A DNA stretch of 64,000 bases from Burkholderiales bacterium. Lineage in GTDB: Bacteria; Pseudomonadota; Gammaproteobacteria; Burkholderiales; SG8-41. A program made the translations under genes and the position numbers. The stretch covers positions 30,766 through 94,765 of the forward strand of contig JADZGE010000005.1 of the NCBI GenBank assembly GCA_020854035.1. Direction: 5' to 3'. How positions within the stretch are numbered: the first letter of the stretch is position 1; the number at the start of each line of letters is the position of its first letter. Below are positions 25,014 through 34,281 of this stretch, one piece after another. The notes below the pieces were generated by a model, which saw only the letters and a program-made list of their open reading frames with translations, made no database searches and had not been told where the DNA came from.

Positions 25014-25847
25014 GTGAAAACGATTCCAATCGCCACCGCGGCCGCGCTCGCCGCTCTTTCATTTTCCGCGCACGCGACGCCGGTATCCGTCACCGCGAGC
25101 TTCGACCGCTTCACGATGGGCGGGTTCTACAACGCGGACCACACCTATGCCGCGGGGCTCTCGGTGAATAACGTCGCGATCGACGTGTGCGGTGGGGATT
25201 CGACTTGCGCCGCGGCCATGGCGAATCCGGCGAGCGTGACAACCGCCCTCGGCGGGGGCGCATCGGTTGCCTTCGGCTATAACCCAGCCTTGTTGCCCGC
25301 CGCCCGGATGAATCAGTTCTCCTTTACCGGCAATACCGCGGACGTGGCCGGCACCGGCCCCGGGAACCAGTTCGTGCTGGGATCCTTCACCTACACCAAC
25401 GGGTCGTTCTATCCGCTGGCGTTCATCGATTTCACGCTGACGACCCACTCCACCAACGCGAGCCTGGATGGCCAGACTTTCACCGGGCGCATCCGCCTCG
25501 ACACGAATTCCGGGGACGAGACCAATCCCGAGGCCGAAGCCGATTATTTCATCGTGCTCGACACGGGAGGAAGTACGCTCACGGCGCTCGGGAGCGTGCG
25601 CGTTTACGATTACAGCCTCTGCCCTCAGTACTTTCCGGGCGCACCGGGCTGCAATTCGGGTTCGGTCGACGTGCTCGGCCACATCGCTTCCCTCCACCTC
25701 GACGGCTTCACCAATGCGACCGGTGGGGCGTTCACCAACAGCAGCACCGGCCCGGGGCTCAATCCCGGCACCGGCGTACCCGAGCCGGGTACCCTGCTCC
25801 TTGCCGCGCTGGGTTTGATGGGGATCGGCGCCGCGCGCCGGCGGTAG
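25014..25847 (+). CDS. PEP-CTERM sorting-domain exported protein
   Basis: 277 residues. A Sec signal peptide ends in FSAHA (residue about 22). The body is Gly/Ala/Thr/Asn-rich with low complexity and no recognisable enzymatic domain. The C-terminus is a textbook PEP-CTERM tail: VPEPGTLLLAALGLMGIGAARRR, that is, a PEP motif, a hydrophobic helix and a basic end (quoted in parts as VPEPGT and GAARRR). Such proteins are processed by exosortase and associate with the outer surface or exopolysaccharide. A GGGAGAG ribosome-binding site precedes the ATG. No exosortase is in the window. Confidence 0.9.
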   Translation: MKTIPIATAAALAALSFSAHATPVSVTASFDRFTMGGFYNADHTYAAGLSVNNVAIDVCGGDSTCAAAMANPASVTTALGGGASVAFGYNPALLPAARMNQFSFTGNTADVAGTGPGNQFVLGSFTYTNGSFYPLAFIDFTLTTHSTNASLDGQTFTGRIRLDTNSGDETNPEAEADYFIVLDTGGSTLTALGSVRVYDYSLCPQYFPGAPGCNSGSVDVLGHIASLHLDGFTNATGGAFTNSSTGPGLNPGTGVPEPGTLLLAALGLMGIGAARRR

Positions 25848-25898
25848 AGGCGACATGCGACCCGGGCCGTGACCTCGCACGACCCGGGAGCGGACGGC

Positions 25899-25924
25899 GC
25901 GCCCGGGCTTTCCCTGCCGGGCGC
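25899..25924. terminator. Hairpin between convergent PEP-CTERM and MmgE/PrpD genes
   Basis: GCGCCCGG (25899-25906) pairs perfectly with CCGGGCGC (25917-25924) around a ten-base loop. It is placed between two gene ends and could stop transcription both ways. No long T-run is present. Confidence 0.5.
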
Positions 25925-25936
25925 CGCGCCGGCTCC

Positions 25937-27337
25937 TCAGGCGGTTTCGAGGACCTTCGTTCCGGCGCCGGCGAGGAGCGCCAGCAATTCCCCGAGGGAA
26001 CGGCGCTCGACGTGAAGCGCGGCATCGGCGATCCGGTCGACGGGAAGCCGTGGGTTGATCCCCCGGAACTTCTCGATCACGCCCCCGGCATTGACCGGGT
26101 TCGCGACGGAGCCGAGCGGATCGAGCACGTCCGCCCGGACCCACTCGCCTTTGTCCTCGGCCGCGATCCATGCGGCGAATCGCGCGGGGTAGAGCCGATC
26201 AAGCGCCGGATCGTGCTCGAGCTCGAGCCACTGCGCGAGGCGAACGATCGCCGGGTCGGCGAGCTTCTGCTCCGAGAACTGTGCCGGGAGCATCCGGCCC
26301 TCCAGCAGTGCCGCGGCGACCACGTAACGGAGACTCATCTGGGCGTTCAACGCCGAGCCCGGCACGTAGTCGAAGCCGCACTGCACGTCGACCACCTTCG
26401 CCATGCCGACTCGCACCCGGCGGCCCGCGTCCCACGGCGTGCCGAGCCTCCCGCGCAGTTCCAGCGCCGCATCGACATACGAATGCGTGCTGCCGCAGCA
26501 GGAGTAGGGCTTGATCGAGATCGAATCGAGATGGAACACCGCGCCGAGCTCGCGCGTGAGCGGCGCCGCGTCGGAGGCATCGGAAAACGCCCGCAGCACG
26601 CCGCCGTCGTGAAACTCGTAGATGCTCGTCGGGCCGCTGAACCCGCGCGCGGCGAGTTCCGCCGCCATCACGCCCGACTGCGCGGCGCGACCGGCGTGGA
26701 AGCGCTTGCTCATGGTGCCGTCGGCGTTGAACGCCCACAACCCGGAGCTCTGCGTGCCGGCGAGTCCCAGCGCCCACGCCGTGCGCTCGCCGTCGAGTCC
26801 GAGCAGCGACGCGCACGCCGCCGCCGCGCCGAAGGGGCCGCACACGCCGGTGAGATGCCAGCCGCGCAGGCGCGCCGCCGAAGGTTCGAGCGCGAGGCTC
26901 GTACGGATCATCACTTCGTAGCCGGCGGCGATGGCCGTCACGAGCCGCTCGCCGCTTGCCCCGAGCTGTTCGGCGAGCGCGACGGCGGCCGGCACGACGA
27001 CCGCGCCGGGATGGAGTTTCGCCTGGTGGTAGTCGTCGAGCTCGAAGGCGTGGACGGCGGTGCCGTTCACGAGCGCGGCATCCGAGGCTCGCAATGCGGG
27101 ACCCGCCTCGCCCCAGACGGTCGCGGTGCCCCGGGACGGCGCTCCCGCGCGCGCCCACGCGAGGAGCGTAGCCGCCCACGGCGTCGCATGGCCGTAAACG
27201 CCGCAGCCGAGCGCATCGAGCAGCGCGATGCGGGTCACCTCCCGCGTGCGAGGCGGCAGCGCCTGCCAGGACAGCCCGGATATCCAGCGGGCGAGCTCGA
27301 GCGTCGGTCCCGCCGCGGTTTTCGTCGCGAAGTTCAT
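25937..27337 (-). CDS. MmgE/PrpD family protein
   Basis: 466 residues, near the usual family length. The helical N-terminal domain has RIALLDALGCGVYGH and AALVNGTAVHAFELDD (near residue 100). The C-terminal domain has SISIKPYSCCGSTHSYVDA, where KPY-C-STH is the PrpD/IDS-epimerase signature. The family includes 2-methylcitrate dehydratase and cis-aconitate decarboxylase. It is divergent from a tricarballylate dehydrogenase gene across 175 bases, so a role in tricarboxylate breakdown is likely. The exact reaction cannot be read from the sequence. Confidence 0.88.
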   Translation of the reverse strand: MNFATKTAAGPTLELARWISGLSWQALPPRTREVTRIALLDALGCGVYGHATPWAATLLAWARAGAPSRGTATVWGEAGPALRASDAALVNGTAVHAFELDDYHQAKLHPGAVVVPAAVALAEQLGASGERLVTAIAAGYEVMIRTSLALEPSAARLRGWHLTGVCGPFGAAAACASLLGLDGERTAWALGLAGTQSSGLWAFNADGTMSKRFHAGRAAQSGVMAAELAARGFSGPTSIYEFHDGGVLRAFSDASDAAPLTRELGAVFHLDSISIKPYSCCGSTHSYVDAALELRGRLGTPWDAGRRVRVGMAKVVDVQCGFDYVPGSALNAQMSLRYVVAAALLEGRMLPAQFSEQKLADPAIVRLAQWLELEHDPALDRLYPARFAAWIAAEDKGEWVRADVLDPLGSVANPVNAGGVIEKFRGINPRLPVDRIADAALHVERRSLGELLALLAGAGTKVLETA

Positions 27338-27476
27338 GATGTGAGAGCTCCCGGTGGCGCCAAAGTGATCCGGGCCTTATTCTATCGCCGGCTGCTCCTC
27401 GCGGGTGGACGGGAGTTTGCAACCGCCTTCCGCGGCACGCGGGCCGTGGACTTCGGGTTCCGCGGCGCACACCGCC

Positions 27477-27498
27477 CATCACTCATTACTCATCACAC
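27477..27498. repeat. CATCACTCATTACTCATCAC simple-sequence tract before tcuA
   Basis: A short run of CATCACT/CATTACT-like heptamers lies 15 bases before the tcuA start, inside the divergent promoter region. It is unlike the GC-rich surroundings. It may be a remnant of the same kind of spacer repeats as at 2902-3001. No function is known. Confidence 0.5.
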
Positions 27499-27512
27499 TT
27501 GACGGGACTCTC

Positions 27513-28985
27513 ATGGACTACGACGTAATCGTGGTTGGCGCGGGCAACGCGGCATTTGCCGCCGCCGTGTCGGCAAGGGAAAACGGCGCAAAGCGCGTGC
27601 TGGTGCTGGAGAAGGCGCCGCCGGAGAAGCGCGGCGGCAACACGCATTTCAGCGGCGCGGTATTCCGGTTCATCTATGGCCACGTGAACGAGCTCGACCG
27701 GTTCGTGCCGGAGGCGGAGCAGGAATATCCGGGTTTCCACAGGGGCGTGCAGCCCTATCCGGTCGAGGTCTTCCGGGAGGACCTCATGCGGGTCACGCAG
27801 GGGCGGTCGGACCCGGAACTCGCGAGGATCCTCATCGAGAACTCCTACGACACGATGTGCTGGCTGCAGGAGACCGGCCGGCATCAGTTCGAACTCGCCG
27901 TCTCCGTCATGGGCGTCAAGGTCGGGGGTGAATACAAGTGGCCGCGCGGCGCGATGATCCGCACGCGGCACGAGGGCGTCGGCCTGTCGAAGACCTGGTT
28001 CGAGACCGCGGAGAAGATGGGCATCGAGATCCGCTACGAGACCGGCGCGCAGCGCCTCGTCCAGGCTGAAAGCGGCCGGGTGACCGGGGTCATCGCGCGC
28101 GGCCCGGACGGGTTCGCGACGCTCGGCGCGAAAGCGGTGGTGCTCGCGTGCGGCGGCTTCGAAACCAATCCCGAGTGGCGGCTGCGCTACCTCGGCGCGC
28201 CGTGGGATCACGCGAAGGTGCGCGGGTCGAATTTCAACTACGGCGACGGGCTCAGGATGGCGCTCGACATCGGCGCCATGCCGTGGGGGCACTGGAGCGG
28301 GTGCCACGCGACCCCGATCAACGCCGCGGCGGCCGACTACGGCGTGCAGAACCTCACCGACAAGACGAACCGCCTGTCGTACTTCCTGGGTGTCATGCTG
28401 AACGTGGAGGGCAGGCGCTGGGTGGACGAGGGCGCCGATCTCAATTCGTTCACCTACGCGAGATACGGCGGGATGATCGTCAGGCAGACACGCAGCCTCG
28501 TCTACCAGATCTTCGATTCCAAGGTGCTCGGTCTCCTCGAACCGCGCTATGCGACGAGCGAGCCGCTCAAGGCGGACACGCTCGAGGGGCTCGTCGCGCA
28601 GCTCGACCTCGACCGCGGGCAGGCGCTGCGCACGCTCGCCGAGTACAACGCCGCGGCGGGACACGGCGGCCCGTTCAATCCTGCGGTGCTCGACGGCGTG
28701 CACACCGAGGGCATCGAGCCGAGGACGTCGAACTGGGCGCAGAGACTCGATGAGCCGCCCTTCGTCTGCTATCCAGCCACCGGTGGCATCACGTTCACCT
28801 TCGGCGGATTGAAGGTGAGCGGGGACGCGCAGGTCATCGCCACCGACTGGAAGCCCATACCCGGCCTCTACACCTGCGGCGAGATGGTGGGTGGACTCTT
28901 CCACTACAACTATCCGCTCGGGACGGGCCTCATGTCCGGCGCGGTGTTCGGCCGGATCGCGGGGCGCAGCGCGGCGCGCGCCTGA
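27513..28985 (+). CDS. tcuA: FAD-dependent tricarballylate dehydrogenase TcuA
   Basis: 490 residues from ATG 27513 (MDYDVIVVGAGNAAFAAA); the dinucleotide-binding motif GAGNAA begins at residue 9. The flavoprotein belongs to the fumarate reductase/succinate dehydrogenase family, with family motifs KRGGNTHFSGA (near 40), MIRTRHEGVGL (near 150) and the end NYPLGTGLMSGAVFGRIAG. TcuA oxidises tricarballylate to cis-aconitate. Neighbouring PrpF and TctABC genes fit this pathway. The usual electron-transfer partner TcuB is not in the window. Related fumarate-reductase-like flavoproteins with other substrates remain possible. Confidence 0.85.
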   Translation: MDYDVIVVGAGNAAFAAAVSARENGAKRVLVLEKAPPEKRGGNTHFSGAVFRFIYGHVNELDRFVPEAEQEYPGFHRGVQPYPVEVFREDLMRVTQGRSDPELARILIENSYDTMCWLQETGRHQFELAVSVMGVKVGGEYKWPRGAMIRTRHEGVGLSKTWFETAEKMGIEIRYETGAQRLVQAESGRVTGVIARGPDGFATLGAKAVVLACGGFETNPEWRLRYLGAPWDHAKVRGSNFNYGDGLRMALDIGAMPWGHWSGCHATPINAAAADYGVQNLTDKTNRLSYFLGVMLNVEGRRWVDEGADLNSFTYARYGGMIVRQTRSLVYQIFDSKVLGLLEPRYATSEPLKADTLEGLVAQLDLDRGQALRTLAEYNAAAGHGGPFNPAVLDGVHTEGIEPRTSNWAQRLDEPPFVCYPATGGITFTFGGLKVSGDAQVIATDWKPIPGLYTCGEMVGGLFHYNYPLGTGLMSGAVFGRIAGRSAARA

Positions 28986-29152
28986 TCGTCGCCGGCGGCC
29001 GGCAGGCCGCCCGGGCGCCAGCGGGTTCGCGGGGTTCTATCCTGCGTGCGGCAGCCTGCCGGGGAGTGAAAGCTCGACGGGCTGGTAGAATATCGCATCG
29101 TGATCGCCACCAGAAAGCGGGCCGCGCGGTGGCGCGTGCCGGCACCCGGACC

Positions 29153-30382
29153 GTGAGCCTGCGCTCGGTCCACAACATCGAGGACCTGCGGCGCATCGCG
29201 GCCCGGCGGCTGCCGCGCATTGCCTGGGAGTTCCTAGAGCGCGGCGCGGAGGAGGAGATCACGCTCGCCGCGAATCGCGCCGCGTTCGAGCGCATCCGCT
29301 TCGTGCCCCGCGTGCTCACCGACGTGTCGCGACGCTCGCAGAAGGTGAGCGTCTTCGGCAAGATCTACGATGGCCCCTTCGGCATCGCGCCCACCGGGGC
29401 GGCCGGCATGTACTGCCACGACGCCGATGTCGCGCTCGCGCGGGCGGCGCGGCGCGCCAACGTGCCCTTCGCGCTTTCCACCGCGTCCTTCGTGCCGATG
29501 GAGCGCGTCATCCGGGAAGGGGGCGGTGACCCCTGGTTCCAGCTCTACATGTCCTCGGACCGGGCGACGGCCGAGCGCCTGGTGCGCCGCGCCCTCGAGG
29601 CGGGCTACGGGGTGCTGGTCTACACGACCGACATCCCGGTCGCGGGCAACCGCGAGTTCAATCGCCGCAACGGCTTCGAGATACCGATGAAGATCGGGCC
29701 GGCGCAGGTGCTCGACGGCCTCGCGCATCCGCGCTGGCTCACGGGCGTCTTCCTGCGGTCCCTGCTCGCGTCAGGGATGCCGCGCTTCCGCAATCTCGAC
29801 GTGAATGTCGGCGGGCGGCTCGTGACGACATCGCTCACGGCATTCCGCGAGCGGCGCGACGGCCTCGACTGGGAGGCGTTCGACTGGCTGCGCTCGATCT
29901 GGCCGAAGAAGCTCGTGGTGAAGGGCATCATGACGGCCGCGGACGCGGCGATCGCCGCGCGCCGCGGCGCAGACGGGATCATCGTGTCCAACCACGGCGG
30001 GCGACAGCTCGACGGCGCGCCTTCCCCGATCGAAGCCCTGCCGCCGATCGCCGCCGCCGTGGGCGGGCGCGTTGCGATCATGGTGGACAGTGGAATCCGC
30101 CGGGGATCCGACATCGTCAAGGCGCTCGCGCTCGGCGCGGACATGGCGTTCGTCGGGCGCGCTACGCTTTACGGGGCCGCGGCCGCGGGCGAGCAGGGCA
30201 TACAGCACGCGCTGAAGATCCTGTCGGGCGAGGTGGATCGCGTGATGGCGCTCCTCGGGGTATCGGGCGTCGATCAACTCGGACGTGAGCACCTGCACTT
30301 CGACCGCGAGAGCGCCCTCTACGACCGCGAGCCGCAGGCGGCGAGCGTGTCGCGGCTGCGCGCGATCGGCCGCACGCCATGA
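29153..30382 (+). CDS. FMN-dependent alpha-hydroxy-acid dehydrogenase (LldD/mandelate dehydrogenase family)
   Basis: About 409 residues from GTG 29153 (VSLRSVHNIEDLRRIAARRLP), which aligns with the family N-terminus. Starts at 29129 or 29066 are in frame, but the latter lies before a probable -10 element TAGAAT at 29086-29091. FMN-binding and active-site motifs are present: PTGAAGM (near 80), STASF, QLYM, and SNHGGRQLDGAPS, with the catalytic His and Arg, near 275. It would oxidise L-lactate, mandelate or a larger 2-hydroxy acid. It lies between tcuA and prpF, so a hydroxy-di/tricarboxylate is plausible. Confidence 0.88.
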   Translation: MSLRSVHNIEDLRRIAARRLPRIAWEFLERGAEEEITLAANRAAFERIRFVPRVLTDVSRRSQKVSVFGKIYDGPFGIAPTGAAGMYCHDADVALARAARRANVPFALSTASFVPMERVIREGGGDPWFQLYMSSDRATAERLVRRALEAGYGVLVYTTDIPVAGNREFNRRNGFEIPMKIGPAQVLDGLAHPRWLTGVFLRSLLASGMPRFRNLDVNVGGRLVTTSLTAFRERRDGLDWEAFDWLRSIWPKKLVVKGIMTAADAAIAARRGADGIIVSNHGGRQLDGAPSPIEALPPIAAAVGGRVAIMVDSGIRRGSDIVKALALGADMAFVGRATLYGAAAAGEQGIQHALKILSGEVDRVMALLGVSGVDQLGREHLHFDRESALYDREPQAASVSRLRAIGRTP

Positions 30383-30426
30383 TCGGCGCGCCATGAACTG
30401 CGAGTGACGAGCCACGGGTGAGTTCG

Positions 30427-31608
30427 ATGAAGCAGATCCGCATTCCCGCCGCGTTCATCCGCGGCGGCACGAGCAACGCCGTCGTTTTTCACGCGCGCGA
30501 CCTGCCGTCGGACCGCGCGCAATGGGACGATATCTTCCTCGCCGCGATCGGCAGCCCCGATCCCTACGGGCGGCAGCTCGACGGCATGGGCGGGGGCATC
30601 TCCTCGCTCTCCAAGGTGTGCGTGGTCGGCCCGCCGACGCGTCCCGACGCCGACATCGACTACACCTTCGCGCAGGTGCAGGTACGGGAGGCGAAGGTGG
30701 ATTACGGCGCGAACTGCGGCAACATGTCCTCGGCGATGGGACCGTTCGCGGTGGACGAGGGGCTCGTCGCGGCGTCGGGCGGCGAGGCTCTCGTGCGCGT
30801 GCACAACACCAACACGAAGAAGCTCATCTGGTCGCGCTTTCCGCTCGACGAGGGCGCGGCCGCGGTCGACGGTGATCTCGCGATTCCGGGGGTTGCCGGG
30901 ACCGGCGCGCCGGTGAAGCTCGAGTTCCGCGAGCCCGGCGGCGCGACAACCGGGAGACTGCTGCCGACGGGTAACGTCGCCGACGATCTCGATGTGCCCG
31001 GCGTCGGCAGGATCCGGGTGTCGATGGTCGACGCCGCGAACGCCTGCGTGTTCGTGCCGGCGGCGGCGCTCGGCATCGCCGGCACCGAGCTGCCCGAGGC
31101 AATCGAGCGTGACGCCGGATTGCAGCGCAAGCTCGCGGCGATTCGCGTGGCCGCGTCCGTCGCGATGGGGATCACGCGATCAGTGGAGGCGGCGGCGCGA
31201 CGCGCTTCCGTTCCGTTCGTCGGCTTTGTGTCGGGTCCGCAGGACTCCAGAACGCTCGCCGGGGACACGTTGAACTCCGCCGGCATGGACCTCACCGCGC
31301 GCATGATGTCGAACGGCCAGCCGCACCGCGCGCTGCCGCTTACCTGCACCCTGTGCCTCGCCGTCGCGGCGCGGATAGAGGGCAGCGTGGTGAACGGCGT
31401 CACGCGCGCGAACGGCGATCCGGAAGTGGAAACGAGGATCGCGATGCCCTCGGGCGTGCTGACCGTCGCGGCGAGCGTGCGCAAGCTGGAAGGGCAGTGG
31501 CACGCGGAGCAGGGCGCGTTCTACCGCACCCAGCGGCGCATGTTCGACGGCCACGTTTACCTGCGGGCGTCGCGGGTGAAACGGGCCGGGCGGGACGTTG
31601 CCGGTTAA
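30427..31608 (+). CDS. prpF: PrpF family isomerase (aconitate/oxalomesaconate isomerase type)
   Basis: 393 residues from ATG 30427 (GTG 30418 is an alternative). The N-terminus IPAAFIRGGTSNAVVFH has the conserved RGGTS motif of PrpF. DGMGGGISSLSK (near residue 52), DYGANCGNMSS (near 96) with the conserved Cys, and GFVSGPQD follow. PrpF has a diaminopimelate-epimerase-like fold and moves a double bond or isomerises aconitate. Following tcuA and the hydroxy-acid dehydrogenase, it probably handles cis/trans-aconitate or a related unsaturated acid. It converges on tctC with a hairpin over the two stops. Confidence 0.88.
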   Translation: MKQIRIPAAFIRGGTSNAVVFHARDLPSDRAQWDDIFLAAIGSPDPYGRQLDGMGGGISSLSKVCVVGPPTRPDADIDYTFAQVQVREAKVDYGANCGNMSSAMGPFAVDEGLVAASGGEALVRVHNTNTKKLIWSRFPLDEGAAAVDGDLAIPGVAGTGAPVKLEFREPGGATTGRLLPTGNVADDLDVPGVGRIRVSMVDAANACVFVPAAALGIAGTELPEAIERDAGLQRKLAAIRVAASVAMGITRSVEAAARRASVPFVGFVSGPQDSRTLAGDTLNSAGMDLTARMMSNGQPHRALPLTCTLCLAVAARIEGSVVNGVTRANGDPEVETRIAMPSGVLTVAASVRKLEGQWHAEQGAFYRTQRRMFDGHVYLRASRVKRAGRDVAG

Positions 31609-31623
31609 GCGTTCCGTCCGGCC
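31584..31623. terminator. 14-bp hairpin spanning the prpF and tctC stops
   Basis: GGCCGGGCGGGACG (31584-31597) pairs with CGTTCCGTCCGGCC (31610-31623) in 14 pairs, two of them G-T wobbles, around a 12-base loop. It covers the end of prpF and reaches the stop codon of the convergent tctC, so it probably ends transcripts from both sides. Confidence 0.65.
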
Positions 31624-32609
31624 TACTTCACCTCCTTGAGTATCCCGGCCTTGCGCATGATCTCGCGCACGGCCACCCGCCGCTTGTCGAAGCGGGGAGT
31701 GACCTCTTCGGGCGGGATGTACTCCCAGCGCGTGTTTCGATCCACGGCGAACTTGACGTATTCGGGGTCCTTCGCAGCCTGCTCGATCGCCTTGACGAGG
31801 ATGGCGACGATCGGCTTCGGCAGCTTGGGCGGCCCCATGAAGAAATTGGTGGACTCCCAGCTCACGTCGTAGCCGAGCTCCCTCACGGTCGGGATCTTGT
31901 CGTAAGGCGCCGGCGCGCGCCCCTCGCCGAGGGTCGCCAGGAATCTCACCTGGCCCGCGTCGACCATGCTCTTCGCCGAGCCGAGCGCCGCCACGCCCAG
32001 TTCGGCGTGGCCACCGGCCACCTGGGCGACGACGAGCGCGCCCGCGCCCGGCTGCGGTACCGTGTTCATGTTGAGGCCGGTGCCGCCGAGCAGGGACATC
32101 GCCGCGACCCACCAGCTCTGCCCGACCCCCGCCGTGGACATGTTGAGCTTGCCGGGGTTGGCTTTCGCGTAGGCAATGGCCTCCTGGATCGTCTTGAACT
32201 GGACCTTGGACTTGGTCGAGGCGATCACGATGGGAAAGAACGTCGCGTAGGCGCCGAGGTGCGTGAAGTCGTGATAGTCGAGCGGCGAGACGCCCTGCAG
32301 CTTGTTGGTGATGATCGTCGCCGACCCCCAGCCGATCGTGTAGCCGTCGGGCCGCGCGGCGTGAATCTCGCGGTACGCGATCGAGCTGCCGCCGCCGGGC
32401 TTGTTCACGATCACGATCGGCTGGCCGAGCGCCTTCGACACCCGCTCCATGATCGGGCGCACGAGCACATCGCCGTCGCCGCCGGCTTCCACTCCCACGA
32501 TGCACAGTATCGGCTTTACCGGGTACTTTTCGGCGCCGTGCGCCGCTTGCAAACCGGCAAGTGCCCAGAACAATCCGGCGCCCAGTACGGCACCACGCAG
32601 CCATTTCAT
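31623..32609 (-). CDS. tctC: TctC/Bug substrate-binding protein of the tripartite tricarboxylate transporter
   Basis: 328 residues with signal peptide (MKWLRGAVLGAGLFWALAG...AHG, then AEKYPVKP). Bug features are IVNKPGGGSSIAYREI and RPDGYTIGWG. AGGDGDVLVRP replaces the commoner PFPAGG motif, so it belongs to a divergent Bug subgroup. The ribosome-binding site AGGAGGAG is strong. It is downstream of tctB and tctA on the same strand (148-base gap after tctA). This is the only Bug protein in the window with its own TctAB membrane partners, so it is the best candidate for the complete transporter. Confidence 0.9.
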   Translation of the reverse strand: MKWLRGAVLGAGLFWALAGLQAAHGAEKYPVKPILCIVGVEAGGDGDVLVRPIMERVSKALGQPIVIVNKPGGGSSIAYREIHAARPDGYTIGWGSATIITNKLQGVSPLDYHDFTHLGAYATFFPIVIASTKSKVQFKTIQEAIAYAKANPGKLNMSTAGVGQSWWVAAMSLLGGTGLNMNTVPQPGAGALVVAQVAGGHAELGVAALGSAKSMVDAGQVRFLATLGEGRAPAPYDKIPTVRELGYDVSWESTNFFMGPPKLPKPIVAILVKAIEQAAKDPEYVKFAVDRNTRWEYIPPEEVTPRFDKRRVAVREIMRKAGILKEVK

Positions 32610-32757
32610 GTCCGGCTCCTCCTCTTATCCTGAATCCCAGCAAACGCCGGCCGCGAACGGCGACTCCGTTCACGGCGAGGCCCCGCCGGGAATGATCCCA
32701 CCTGTTCCCGGCGCTGTCCAGAACGGGAGCGCGCCGGCCGGTGCACCGGCATCGCCT

Positions 32758-34269
32758 CTAGCGAGCTTCCTCCGTGCCGAGCGTGTGCCGTTGTCCGCGC
32801 AGCGTGGCAACCAGCCGATAAGCCACGAACGCCGCGGCGAGCAGCAGCATCGTGACGGCGATCGGACGCTCCGCGAGGTGCGAGGCGTCGCCCTTGAACA
32901 TGAGCATCGTCTGGCGCAGGCTGTTCTCGGTCGTCGGGCCCAGCACGAGACCGATGATGAAGGGTGCGATCGGGAATTTCCACCGCCGCAGGAGGAGCCC
33001 GACGAACCCGGCGGCGATCATCACCCAGACGTCGAAGAGGGAGTTCCTCACGCTGTAGACGCCGACGAGGCAGATGATGCTGATGATGGGGAGCAGAATG
33101 TGGGGACGGATCACGGCGATCCGCGCGAAGGCGCCGACGAGCGGCAGGTTCAGGACGAGGAGCATCAGGTTCCCGAGGTACATCGCCGCGATGAACGTCC
33201 AGAAGACGTCGGGATTGGTGACGAAGAGCATCGGTCCCGGCTCCACGTTGTGCATCCTCAGGCCGGCCAGCATGACGGCGCTCGGCGCCGCGAACGGGAT
33301 GCCGAGCGTGAGCAGCGGAATCATGGAGCCCATCACGGCGCTGTTGTTGGCCGATTCCGGTCCGACGACGCCTTCCACGGCGCCCTTGCCGAACGCCTCC
33401 GGGGTTCTCGACAGCCGCCGTTCCAGCGAGTAGGCGGCAAACGTGGAAATCACCGTGCTGGGCCCCGGAAGAAGACCGATGAAGAAGCCGAGCGCGGAGC
33501 CCCTCAGCGCGGGCCCCACCGAGCGCCTGACTTCCTGCGCGCTCGGATAGAGCTCCCGCAGCCGCACGCGGCTCACCACCGGCTTCACGTATTTCTCCAG
33601 CGCGACGCTCAGGATCTCGGCGATGCCGAACAGCCCCATCGCGATCGGCAGGAAGTCCACGCCGAGCATCAGCTTTTCCGTGCCGAAGGTGAAACGGGGG
33701 TAGCTGTCCATGGGATTGATCCCGATCGTTGCCAGGAACAAGCCCAGGGCGATCATCAGCGCGCCCTTCAGCGGCGCCTCGGCGGAGAGATTGGAGAGCA
33801 GGACGAAGGCGAGGATCATGAACGCGAGGAATTCGGGCGGCCCGAAGGACAAAGCGGCGTTGCCGAGCGCCGGCGCGAAGAACTGCAGCCCGAGGATGCC
33901 GATCGTGCCCGCGATGAAGGATCCCGCAGCGACCAGCGCGAGCGCCGCGCCCGCCCGTCCGTTGCGGCTCATCTGGTGGCCGTCGAGGCAGGTCACCACG
34001 CTCGCCGCCTCGCCCGGAATGTTGACGAGGATCGAGGTGGTCGAGCCGCCGTACATCGCCCCGTACCAGATGCCCGTCATCATGATGAGGCCGGTCGTCG
34101 GACCGTAGGGCAGGGTGAAGGGCAGCATCAGCACCATGGTCGCGGTCGGGCCGAGACCCGGCAGCACCCCGACGACGGTGCCGACGAGGGCTCCCAGGAG
34201 ACACGCGGCGAGATTCACCGTCGTGAGGGAACTCGCGAACCCGCCGACGAGAAGACCGAGTGCGTCCAA
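32758..34269 (-). CDS. tctA: Tripartite tricarboxylate transporter large permease TctA
   Basis: 503 residues, full length, about twelve hydrophobic segments. The family motifs are LGTVVGVLPGLGPTATMVLMLP near residue 35 (quoted in part as LPGLGPTATM), YGGSTTSILVNIPGEA (near 75) and GLLPGPSTVISTFAAY (near 260). TctA is the main conducting subunit of sodium- or proton-driven tricarboxylate uptake. It follows tctB by 12 bases and precedes tctC. The nearby tcuA/prpF/mmgE genes suggest a citrate, tricarballylate or aconitate substrate. Confidence 0.94.
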   Translation of the reverse strand: MDALGLLVGGFASSLTTVNLAACLLGALVGTVVGVLPGLGPTATMVLMLPFTLPYGPTTGLIMMTGIWYGAMYGGSTTSILVNIPGEAASVVTCLDGHQMSRNGRAGAALALVAAGSFIAGTIGILGLQFFAPALGNAALSFGPPEFLAFMILAFVLLSNLSAEAPLKGALMIALGLFLATIGINPMDSYPRFTFGTEKLMLGVDFLPIAMGLFGIAEILSVALEKYVKPVVSRVRLRELYPSAQEVRRSVGPALRGSALGFFIGLLPGPSTVISTFAAYSLERRLSRTPEAFGKGAVEGVVGPESANNSAVMGSMIPLLTLGIPFAAPSAVMLAGLRMHNVEPGPMLFVTNPDVFWTFIAAMYLGNLMLLVLNLPLVGAFARIAVIRPHILLPIISIICLVGVYSVRNSLFDVWVMIAAGFVGLLLRRWKFPIAPFIIGLVLGPTTENSLRQTMLMFKGDASHLAERPIAVTMLLLAAAFVAYRLVATLRGQRHTLGTEEAR

Positions 34270-34281
34270 GGTTCGGGCTTC